Below are positions 1 to 8,800 of a stretch of 14,762 nucleotides of DNA, in pieces (position 1 is the stretch's first letter; every line of letters begins with the position of its first letter). The notes beneath the pieces were generated by a model. The model saw only the letters and a program-made list of their open reading frames with translations, was not told the DNA's origin and ran no database searches. Source of the stretch: Planctomycetaceae bacterium (GTDB lineage: Bacteria; Planctomycetota; Planctomycetia; Pirellulales; Pirellulaceae). A program made the position numbers and the translations under genes. Location of the stretch: positions 1 to 14,762 of the forward strand of contig JABHUV010000390.1 of assembly GCA_018658605.1 (NCBI GenBank), written 5' to 3'.

Positions 1-457
1 CCGTTCGTTCACGCACCGCAGTCACGCATTGGTAATAATGCTCAGCGCCGCCGTCTGGTAAATCATCACGAGTCACCGAGGTTATCACGACGTGTTTTAA
101 ACCCAAACGTTGGGCAGCTTCAGCAACTCGCTGTGGCTCATCGGCTAACAATTCATCGGGGCGACCTCGATCAACCGCACAGAATCCGCAGGGTCGAGTG
201 CAAACATTTCCCAGAATCATAAACGTGGCTGTCTTTTGCGAATAGCATTCCATTCGATTGGGGCATTTCGCGGAATCACAGACGGTCTCTAACCCCAACT
301 CTTCCATGAGCCCAGCGGTAAAGTGATTTGCATTGCCTAGAGGAATCTCCCGCCTCAACCAAGGTGGCAGACGGCGTTGCCGCACAAGGGTACTCCCAGC
401 GAGATCTTGCCCCTCTTGAATAATAGGCAATTCAAAACTAGTCGTCGATTCAGACAC
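1..457 (-). CDS. lipA: Lipoyl synthase LipA, N-terminal half (3' end beyond left edge)
   Basis: LipA is a radical-SAM enzyme that inserts two sulfur atoms into protein-bound octanoyl groups to complete lipoyl cofactors on 2-oxo-acid dehydrogenases and glycine cleavage H protein. It is a cytosolic iron-sulfur enzyme. About 152 codons are visible on the minus strand, roughly half the usual length of near 300. Both hallmark cysteine sets are present: the LipA-specific auxiliary cluster (C60, C65, C71, in CDSAKC and NRMEC) and the radical-SAM triad (C86, C90, C93, in CTRPCGFC). The following [11 protein letters not shown] segment is also typical. I chose the GTG start at 457-455 because AAAGGA lies about 10 bases upstream and no in-frame ATG precedes the conserved region. 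The gene begins 20 bases after the stop of the lipB-like gene, so the two are probably co-transcribed. Identification is firm; only the C-terminal half is unseen. Confidence 0.96.
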   Translation of the reverse strand, partial: MSESTTSFELPIIQEGQDLAGSTLVRQRRLPPWLRREIPLGNANHFTAGLMEELGLETVCDSAKCPNRMECYSQKTATFMILGNVCTRPCGFCAVDRGRPDELLADEPQRVAEAAQRLGLKHVVITSVTRDDLPDGGAEHYYQCVTAVRERT

Positions 458-477
458 GAAATGTGTTCCTTTAATTC

Positions 478-1221
478 CTACAGCGGTTTCAATTTGCTAC
501 GCGATGATAACTGCGGGTGACCCGTATGCATATCATAATCGCTGCAATCAAATACTTGTGCAAATGATTCTACCACTGCACTACGTAAATTTGCCATTCT
601 AGCAGCCTGGCGATTTTCTGCCATTAAGCTGCTCATCGTTCGTCGCGATTGATCCGTCGGTAATTGCCAGGCCGTATCGACGTAACCAAACAAGCCCATA
701 TCGGGACTGACATTAATATAGCTTCCAAAACAACTCACATTACGTTGCACCGATATTCCCGTGGCAGCTAACATCCCTGTTCGCCCCCATACGCTGTGCA
801 AACCATCATAACACAAGGTCGCAATTCCGACTTGGCTCAGCGCCATCGACACGGCATCTCGAACCATCGTCAACAATCGACCGGGGCTCCAGCCGTACCA
901 TTGCAAAGGAACAAGCGGGTAAACAGCTAACTGCCCAGGAGAATGCAAAATAGCGCCACCGCCACGAGGTAGCCAATGGGTCTGCAAGTTCTGTTTTTCT
1001 CTCTCTGTTTGGGCAAGCCTAATATGTGCATGCGATCCTTTGCGACCAACAGTCAATTCTAGGGCGTGCTCGCAAATTAAAACCTTGATACAGTCACCGC
1101 CAGCGGCTAATTCAGCAACTAACGCCTGTTGCAAATTCATATAATCTTCGAACTTGACCACACTCAGCAAGTGAAATGCCAGTTTCGGTTTGACACTGTC
1201 AGTGATTATCGGATTCGTCAT
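478..1221 (-). CDS. lipB: LipB-family octanoyltransferase homologue lacking the catalytic Cys/Lys pair
   Basis: LipB normally moves octanoyl from acyl carrier protein to lipoyl domains, supplying LipA with substrate. Family landmarks are visible: TVGRKG near residues 57-62, RGGG at 86-89, HSPGQL at 93-98 with YPLVPL after it, and the LAATGI and SYINV segments of the second half. Length (247 aa) fits the family. The catalytic positions do not fit. The lysine before the [IL]-x-x-x-G segment (K135 in E. coli) aligns with M150, and the cysteine of the PCG motif (C169 in E. coli) aligns with about A184. The histidine of the SFHG motif is a phenylalanine (SCFG), with a cysteine (C164) just before it. 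I prefer ATG at 1221; a TTG at 1233 is possible but no strong ribosome site decides. Placement directly upstream of lipA supports a lipoate role. It may be an altered transferase using another nucleophile, or a non-catalytic member. Family membership is fairly sure, activity is not. Confidence 0.82.
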   Translation of the reverse strand: MTNPIITDSVKPKLAFHLLSVVKFEDYMNLQQALVAELAAGGDCIKVLICEHALELTVGRKGSHAHIRLAQTEREKQNLQTHWLPRGGGAILHSPGQLAVYPLVPLQWYGWSPGRLLTMVRDAVSMALSQVGIATLCYDGLHSVWGRTGMLAATGISVQRNVSCFGSYINVSPDMGLFGYVDTAWQLPTDQSRRTMSSLMAENRQAARMANLRSAVVESFAQVFDCSDYDMHTGHPQLSSRSKLKPL

Positions 1222-1369
1222 CGATGACACCAATCAACTAGTCGTTTTTACTGAAACGGGATATGCTGTACTATTGTACAAATGTAGTAGGCTGTATTAA
1301 ACATGTTATAAACTGTGCAGCGACTAATCTAATCGCGTGAATTATTATTCTCAAGAGCGAGAGACACTG
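1222..1369. promoter_or_regulatory. Divergent promoter region between the lipB-like gene and smpB
   Basis: This 148-base AT-rich stretch has no plausible gene and must hold promoters for lipB-lipA leftward and smpB rightward. On the plus strand a TTGTAC at 1274-1279 and AT-rich hexamers (TATTAA at 1295-1300, TTATAA at 1306-1311) resemble promoter parts, but none has a good spacing pair. I cannot assign a transcription start with confidence. Confidence 0.4.
1267..1280. promoter_or_regulatory. Perfect inverted repeat TGTAC-N4-GTACA, candidate operator
   Basis: The sequence TGTACTATTGTACA consists of two 5-base arms around a 4-base spacer. It lies within the shared upstream region of the lipB-like gene and smpB and overlaps a possible -35 element. 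With one more base each side it reads CTGT-N8-ACAA, close to the proteobacterial LexA box form CTGT-N8-ACAG, but neither flanking gene is an SOS gene and planctomycete LexA sites need not look like this. A binding site for a dimeric regulator is plausible; chance is also possible. Confidence 0.25.
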
Positions 1370-1867
1370 ATGGCTAAGAAAAGCAAGAAAAAGAAAAAGC
1401 CAGCAGAGAAGGGCAATTCCACGCGAATTTCGGAAAACCGCAAAGCACGCCATAAATATGCTGTGATTGATACGATCGAGTGCGGGATCGTTTTACAGGG
1501 AAGTGAAGTCAAAAGCTTGCGTGCTGGGAACGTTTCGATTGAAGAAGCCTATGGTCGAGTTATGAAAAACGAATTATTTTTAGTCGGTTGTGATATTTCC
1601 GAGTACACCGAAGCCTCGTCGTTGAATCATAAACGCCGCCGTGACCGCAAACTCTTAATCCACAAACAAGAACTGCGTAAACTTACACAAAAAGCACTTG
1701 CGTCCGGGCATACGTTAATTCCACTAAAAATGTATTTCAACCAACGCGGTATTGCCAAAATTCTGATGGGGATTTGCAAAGGTAAGAAGGCACACGACAA
1801 GCGTGAAGCGTTAAAGCAACGCGACACACAACGAGGCCTCGACCGAGCTATGCGAAGCCGGCAATAG
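1370..1867 (+). CDS. smpB: SsrA-binding protein SmpB
   Basis: SmpB binds transfer-messenger RNA (SsrA) and delivers it to stalled ribosomes in trans-translation, where its tail reads the empty mRNA channel. The 165-residue protein has the conserved core throughout: NRKARHKY, GIVLQGSEVKSLR, the ISEY segment, RKLLIHKQEL, LIPLKMYF and the basic GKKAHDKRE tail. A lysine-rich N-terminal stretch (residues 2-12) precedes the fold. I start at ATG 1370, which gives the usual family length; a GTG at 1337 would add 11 residues upstream of conserved sequence. A purine-rich GCGAGAG precedes the ATG and is only a weak ribosome site. The gene stands alone on this strand and converges on the next gene with 11 bases between stops. 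No tmRNA gene is visible in the window. Confidence 0.97.
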   Translation: MAKKSKKKKKPAEKGNSTRISENRKARHKYAVIDTIECGIVLQGSEVKSLRAGNVSIEEAYGRVMKNELFLVGCDISEYTEASSLNHKRRRDRKLLIHKQELRKLTQKALASGHTLIPLKMYFNQRGIAKILMGICKGKKAHDKREALKQRDTQRGLDRAMRSRQ

Positions 1868-1877
1868 CCCATTCCAT

Positions 1878-1897
1878 CTCAGCGTTCACTCGCTGAG
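1878..1897. terminator. Hairpin at the convergent junction, possible bidirectional terminator
   Basis: A perfect 7-base stem (CTCAGCG paired with CGCTGAG) with a 6-base loop sits ten bases after the smpB stop and overlaps the last codons of the leftward gene. Neither strand shows a clear U-tract after it, so it is not a classical intrinsic terminator. Its position between two converging genes is the main argument. Confidence 0.3.
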
Positions 1898-2127
1898 CGG
1901 ATTTCCCCCACAACATCACCAACTTTAAGTACCACATCCAATTCCAGTCGAACGCGATGAAACACACCAGAGCAAGGTGCCACTGCTTCAACACTAATAT
2001 CGCCAGCTGATATTTCACAGAGACTATCACCAGCGACAACTTCGCTGCCAGTCGCCATCAACCACGCACACAGCGTCCAAGAAACATGGGGTAACTCAAA
2101 TTCGGGGACCTTCACCAATTGCGCCAT
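1879..2127 (-). CDS. Small biotinyl/lipoyl-fold protein without the attachment lysine
   Basis: This 82-residue protein looks like a single biotinyl/lipoyl domain. Residues 8-39 match the first half (a WLMATGSEVVAGD segment like the usual W-x-V-x-x-G-D-x-V-x-x-G-D), and residues 44-76 match the second (VEAVAPCSGV, then LKVGDVVGEI). In true carriers a DK-A turn holds the lysine that takes lipoate or biotin. Here the turn reads ISAGDIS, with D43 at the lysine position. The only lysines are K6 and K68, both far from the turn. It therefore should not carry a cofactor and may instead be a structural or binding domain. The start is set by a TAATG overlap with the upstream CBM9-like gene, which suggests translational coupling; a longer reading from 2208 would run inside that gene. 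Fold assignment is likely, function unknown. Confidence 0.7.
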   Translation of the reverse strand: MAQLVKVPEFELPHVSWTLCAWLMATGSEVVAGDSLCEISAGDISVEAVAPCSGVFHRVRLELDVVLKVGDVVGEIRSASER

Positions 2128-2789
2128 TACTTTTGTAACTCCAAAGTTCCCCACAAACTGGGATCTTCGCGGATTGGATATTCTTGGCCAAGTGAGAAAG
2201 TTTGCCATCCCAATTCTCGATCTATCACTGCGTAGTTAAAACCTAGTCGTGAATGATCAGTCACATCAAAACCAGTCAAACAATCAGCCGCAATAAACGC
2301 CGACAGTCGATAACCATCGGCAGTCACGCGTGAAACGACAGACAACTGTTCAGAATTCACCGCCACCGGATTCTCACGCGCTCGATTAATCTCAACCATC
2401 TTTGCCAATGGTTGTTCAAAACCTCTCCCAGCACCTTGTGGTAAAAACATAAATTGATGACAAAACCGACTAGCCCGATGTATCGTATGTGTGTCGCGAG
2501 TATCAATCCACAACAGCACACCATCACTATCTTCAATCCGGTTTTCACGACACCACAGCGGTTCCTTTTTCCCACGGACATTCACATCCACAAACAACCC
2601 TGCAGCCCTATACGCGATCCGAAAATCCGCAAATGATAACCGACCACCTAGCTCTCCAAACGCAGGTACTTGAAATTTCGGCGGCAACTTCACTCCGTCA
2701 GGCGCCCACTCACGTGGCGACTTAAAGCAAGGCACCGAGAATCGGAACAACATGACTGGATCGACTAACGGTTCATTGTGTTTCGACAT
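2127..2789 (-). CDS. CBM9-like (DOMON-type) beta-sandwich protein, function unknown
   Basis: The 220-residue protein resembles the carbohydrate family 9 binding-like fold. There is an early beta-rich part (FRIAYRAAGLFVDVNVRGK, residues 56-74), then the D-x-V-x-x-x-[IL]-D pattern (residues 89-96, DGVLLWID), the THTIHRASRFCHQF segment (residues 100-113), and a closing W-x-T-F (195-198) with SLWGTLELQ (211-219), which recalls the family end. No signal peptide or membrane segment is visible, so a cytosolic location is inferred, which is unusual for a sugar-binding module. The ATG at 2789 is preceded by AGGAATAGG. It begins 30 bases after the uvrA stop and its stop overlaps the next start (TAATG), so it is the middle gene of a three-gene operon. 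It could bind a ligand other than sugar. The fold call is moderate; a role in repair rests only on position. Confidence 0.55.
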   Translation of the reverse strand: MSKHNEPLVDPVMLFRFSVPCFKSPREWAPDGVKLPPKFQVPAFGELGGRLSFADFRIAYRAAGLFVDVNVRGKKEPLWCRENRIEDSDGVLLWIDTRDTHTIHRASRFCHQFMFLPQGAGRGFEQPLAKMVEINRARENPVAVNSEQLSVVSRVTADGYRLSAFIAADCLTGFDVTDHSRLGFNYAVIDRELGWQTFSLGQEYPIREDPSLWGTLELQK

Positions 2790-2819
2790 TTACCTATTCC
2801 TGCTATTTCAGCTTTGCTG

Positions 2820-5800
2820 CTATTCTTGTTCACGGATACCTGTTAAATGTTCTCGCAAGAAACCTTCCAAATCACCACGGTACAAATCCTCAACTTCATT
2901 AAAAGAAAGGATGACCGAATCTCGATCTGGACGACTCAATTCTATTTCACGCGAGTTTCCTAAATCAGCAACTCGACCAGCAGTCACCTGCCCCTTGAAG
3001 CCCGTTACGACCAACACTAATTTTTCAGCTTTCTTTGTTTTGACCGTTAACCATGGATAACGTCCGTCCGGCAAATACATGTGCACATAAACTTTGTTAT
3101 TCCAAAGAAAATTGCCTTCCGGCAAAATCTCTTGCATCATTTGATACAACTCTTCCCATACTTCCATCTTCCATTTCACCTTATGGCCTGGATGAAAGCC
3201 TTTGCGAGAAAAATGCCATTTTTCGCCCTGCTTCTTCCAAGGCGAAAATTTGTCCGGATTCTTTTGGGTTTTCGATGTCATCTTTTTGAAACCTCGCACC
3301 GCCGTCTCAATGAATTCCCAAAACTCCGCTGTGTCAATCTCATCATAGCTGTAGGCACGAATTTCAACTTCTTGCCACTGCGCCCGCTTTTTAACTTTGA
3401 CTCGCGGTTCATTGCCATACACGGGCAACTCATCCATTTGATTGAGCGTCCTCAAATTCAACTGAGAGGCAAGTTCATCTCGCTTGAAGGTTCCTGGAGC
3501 CATGCGAAACTTCATCTTCACCAGCCATTTTTCAGCCGTAATTGCATGAAAAAACCAGCCATGGGTTTTCGTCGGTGCAGCAATTTCAACTACCGTCCGT
3601 GCACCAAAATCCGTCTCGCCAAAATCACCTAGCTCTTGAATTCGATCGAGGGTATCAGCCAAAATCTGACCATCCCATTGTATGGAAGATCCATCCCGTG
3701 CCACTCGGTCTTGGGTATGCCAGCGGCGACCGTTGGTCTTCCAAGGCATCGGGATGTCTTTTCCGACTTCCGTAAGTTCCAACTCGTCCGCTTGCAATTC
3801 AACGGCTTCAACCACATGCGACTTGCGTTCAACATAAGGGCCAGCAGCAAGCACCGGCGCCAAAGCTTCTCCGGTGTAACTGCGTAATGTTGATTTACCC
3901 CCTCGCTTTTTGCTGACCGTTTTAGTTGGTTTATATTCTGCGGCGACCTGCGCGATATCTTCAGGAGGGCCCGCCGCAACAATTTGTCCACCAGCAAATC
4001 CCGCTTCAGGACCAATATCAATCACCCAATCAGCCGTCTTAATTAAATCCAAGTTATGTTCTATCACAACGACCGTATTTCCTAGATCCACTAAGCGGTG
4101 CAAAACCTCGAGCAACTTTTCGATATCAGCAAAATGCAAACCAGTGGTCGGTTCGTCGAGTAAATACAAAGTCCGGCCTGTATCTGGTCGAGCCAATTCG
4201 GCCGCTAGTTTCACACGCTGAGCTTCCCCACCTGATAACGTTGGAGCAGGTTGACCTAATGACACATAATCCAAACCGACATCGCACAACATCTGCAAGA
4301 TACGCCGAATCTTGGGGATATTGTCAAACAGTCGGACCGCTTCGGCGCAAGTCATTTCCAGTACATCCGCAATACTCCGTCCGCGAAATTTAACTTCTAA
4401 TGTATCCGGATTGTATCGCTTACCATGACACGTCTGGCATTGGATCCAAACATCCGGCAAAAAATGCATTTCAATTCGTTTATTGCCGTAGCCATCACAA
4501 TCATCGCAGCGACCACCAGGCACATTAAAACTAAAGCGACGCGCCGTGAATCCCCGCAGTTTGGCATCAGGTAACTGCGAAAACAAAGTACGAATCAAGT
4601 CAAACACACCTGTGTATGTAGCAGGGTTAGAACTCGGCGAATTCCCTAACGCATTTTGATCGACTCGGATAACCTTATTGATAAGTTCCAATCCTTCGAT
4701 ATGGTCATGTGACCCTGGGCTCATCGATGCACGATGTAACTTCTTAGCTAATGCAGCATATAATACTCCGTCAATCAATGAACTCTTACCACTACCACTA
4801 GGACCAGTAACCACAGTCAAAGTCTCCATCGGCAGCACTAAATCCACATCCTTAAGATTGTGATGCCGCACGCCGCGAACGGCTAAAACTTGGCTTTGCA
4901 TCTTACCTTGCAACAACACCGGTCGACGATTTGATGGAATCGGAATCGTCTTCTTCCCTGATAAATAAGGACCCGTAACTGATTTTCTCTGTTTAGCGAG
5001 TTTAGCCGGAGTGCCGTGAGCGACAACATTGCCACCATGAAGACCCGAACCAGGGCCAAAGTCACAAAGATAATCTGCGCCTTGGATAATCTCTCTATCG
5101 TGTTCGACTACCAATAAAGTGTTGCCCAAATCACGCAGCTTATTCAATGCTTGCAACAATCGCGAATTATCCCGCGGGTGTAATCCAATCGTCGGTTCAT
5201 CTAACACGTACAACACACCACACAAGCCACTGCCAAGTTGAGATGCTAGGCGAATGCGTTGTGCCTCGCCGTTGGAAAGTGACGCGGCGGGACGATCGAG
5301 TGTCAGATAATACAAACCAATTTCATTGAGAAATTCCAAGCGGTTTTGGATTTCGAGAAGCAATTCCCCAGCCACCGTCTCGATGCGTTTCGGCAATTTC
5401 CAATTTGTCACAAGTCCCAATAAGTCTTCTAATGGTAGTCGGCACAGTTGTTCCATTGTCTGATCCTGGAACCGGTAAGCAGTTGCAAAATCCCGCAAGC
5501 GGCTACCACCACAAGTTGAACATTCAACTTGATCCACAAGATGCTCCAAGCGGGTCCGTAACGCTGGTGACACGCGTGACGCTTGCTCAAGAGTTGGGTA
5601 CAACCCTTTGAATTGAAACTTGAAAGACTGCTTTGTTTTCCCAGCAGTGACATCCACGGCGAACCAGCGACTACCCGTACCATGCATGATGCTGCGGCGT
5701 TGTGTCGTTGTCAGTTGATCAAATGACGTGCTATCATCGATTTCAAGATCTCGTATCAGTGCCCGCATCATTTCTTCGGCAAGCGTTTGCTGCAGATCAG

Positions 5801-8800
5801 GCCACAACGTAACAGCACCACCAAGTAACGTTGACTGAGTATTGCCCAACAAGGCGGCCGGATTTGCTCCTCGTTGTGTACCCAATCCCTCACATGACTC
5901 ACACCAACCAAGATGACTATTGAAAGAAAAATGGTGAGGCGACAATCGCTGGAATGACCGGCCACAATCTTCACAAGACAAGTGTTGGCTATGCTGGACC
6001 ACCTGCCACTGGGGTTCGTCTTTCTTAGTGCTGACATAAGCAACATGCAAAACGCCGCGGCCAATCTGCAGTGCTGCTTCGACACTTTCAGCAATCCTCG
6101 CTCGATCTTTATCACGTACCGTAATGCGATCCACGACAACTTCGATGGCATGTTGACTACGACGATCTAATTCCGGTAATTCATCTAAGCTATGCGTCTG
6201 TTGATCAATCCGAACTCGAATAAAACCACTCTGCCGCACCTCATCCCACAACGTCGAATAGTCTTGGTTTGATTCCAATTCCAACGGCGCCATTAAGTAC
6301 AATCGCGTCTGTTGATCCTCGGACAATATTTTATCGACAATCTGATCGGTAGTTTGCGTTCCAACAGGAATCTGACAGTCTGGACAATAAGGTATTCCAA
6401 TCCGCGCCATTAATATCCGCAGATAGTCATAGATCTCAGTAACAGTACCAACGGTTGAGCGAGGAGTATGTCCTAAGTTTTTCTGCTCGATAGCAATCGC
6501 TGGTGACAATCCATCAATATGGTCTAGCCGTGGTTTCTGTGTCTGACTGATGAACTGCCGCGCATACGAACTCAGACTTTCAACGTATCGCCGCTGCCCC
6601 TCCGCATAAATTGTATCCATCGCCAATGATGTTTTGCCACTACCACTAGGCCCTGAAAACACCGTCATTTTGTCACGGGCAATATCAACATCGACCAGCT
6701 TCAAGTTATGCTGCTGAGCGCCGCGAACACGGATGTTTTTTAGCTGTTCCGCTGGGGAGCGACCCGACGGATCGCTGTTCACAAGATTCTGTTTACCCTC
6801 AGGGCTAAACAACCGAGCCAACGCGATGCCAGTGTACGATTCTTTACAAGCAGCCACATCCTCCGGTGTTCCGGCAACCAGCAACTCGCCACCACCTGCA
6901 CCACCCGCGGGGCCTAAATCGATTACCCAATCAGCTGTCTTTATCACATCCAAATTGTGCTCCACGACCAACACCGTATTGCCACTATAGACAAATCCAT
7001 GTAACACTTTCAGCAGCAACTGGATATCTGCGAAGTGCAATCCTGTTGTCGGTTCATCCAACAAATACAGCGTTTTGCCGGTACTCTTTTTGACAAGTTC
7101 TCGAGCAAGTTTGATGCGTTGGGCTTCACCGCCGGAAAGAGTTGGGGAGGGTTGCCCCAACTTAAGATAGTCCAAGCCAACATCTTGTAATGTTTTGAGC
7201 TTGTGATGAATATTGGGAATATTTTCAAACAACTCCAAAGCAGCAACAACATCCATCTCTAAAATATCAGATATAGAATGCCCTTTAAATTTGACATGTA
7301 ACGTTTCTCGATTAAACCGTTTACCCTCGCACACTGGGCAAGTCACCCATACATCTGCCAAGAAGTCCATTTCTAGTTTATTCGTGCCGTTACCTTCACA
7401 AGCCTCGCAACGACCACCTTTGACATTAAAACTGAAACGGCCTGGTTTATATCCACGACGTTTCGAGTCTGGAAGTTGTGTAAATAGTTTTCGAATATCG
7501 TCAAATACTTTGATGTACGTTGATGGATTCGACCTTGGAGTTCGCCCGATGGCAGATTGATCAATGGCGATCATTTTATCAAGGTGTTCACTACCTAATA
7601 AATCAAGGTGAGCACCTGGAACTCCATCGCCACCGTTGAGATCTCGCCGTAGTGCTTCCGACAAGATGTCGTTGACGAGAGAGCTTTTACCTGAGCCGGA
7701 AACGCCCGTGACACAAACAAAATTTTCCAGCGGAATACTAACATCGACTGACTTTAAATTATTATGTTGAGCACCTAATATCTGAATTTGTTTTTCGTTT
7801 TGTCCACGTCGCTCTTGTGGAATTTCAATTTCACGTGTGCCTGCCAGAAACTGTCCAGTCACGCTACGCGTGTTATTACGGATGTCTTCAATGTTGCCGC
7901 GAGCAACAATTTCACCGCCCTTTACACCAGCACCGGGGCCAAAATCAACAACATAGTCCGCTATACGCATCGTTTCTTCATCATGTTCGACAACTACCAC
8001 TGTATTGCCAATATCACGCAAGTGTAACAGTGTCTGCAGGAGCCGATCATTATCGCGAGAATGCAGCCCGATCGACGGTTCGTCAAGGATATAAGTGATA
8101 CCAACCAAACCAGAACCGATTTGAGCGGCTAGCCGAATCCGCTGCGCCTCGCCACCCGACAATGTAGGAGCTGTGCGATCAAGCGTTAAATACCCTAAGC
8201 CAACATTTACCAAGAAGCCGAGACGGTTACGAATCTCCTTGAGGGGTTCTTCGGCTATTAACGCAGAGTTAGAATCAAATTCCATTTCTGAGAAAAACTC
8301 TACGGCGTCATCCACACTCAACTTACAAACCGCCGGAAGTGACTGTTCGGACGATTCGCTGAACTTGCGATGAGATGACTGTAGTAACATATGTCGAGCT
8401 TGGGCGACAAGCCGATCCCCGTTGCACTCGGGGCACAGAATTGTACTCATATATCGTTCAAGCCTCCGCATCTGTATACGACTTTTGCTAGAACCGTATT
8501 TCGACTTCAGCTCGGGGATCAGACCTTCATATTTTCCTCCATATTTCATCGGCGAATTCCCGCCGCGCCATGTATACGTAATGTGTAATTCGCCGGTGCC
8601 CCACAGCAATACATCTTTTGCTTCTTGGGACAAATCTTGCCAAGGTGTTTCAAGCAAATACTCATCCGCCCATTCGCGCTCACGACTAACCGTATCAGCG
8701 ACGCCTTGATAAATATGCCTTTTCCAGCGACCTAACTTTTTCCAGTTACCCAGCAACTCAAAACATCCATCCTTGAATGACTTCGTGGGGTTAGGCACCA

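Noticed and set aside
1266..1281. A proteobacterial-type LexA box between the lipB-like gene and smpB
   Set aside because: One arm is imperfect (ACAA for ACAG), the flanking genes are not SOS genes, and LexA sites differ among phyla.
3081..3632. Long plus-strand open frames opposite uvrA (also near 7213, 8422 and others)
   Set aside because: They lie antisense to conserved UvrA coding sequence, have no family features or ribosome sites, and follow the base pattern of the real gene on the other strand.
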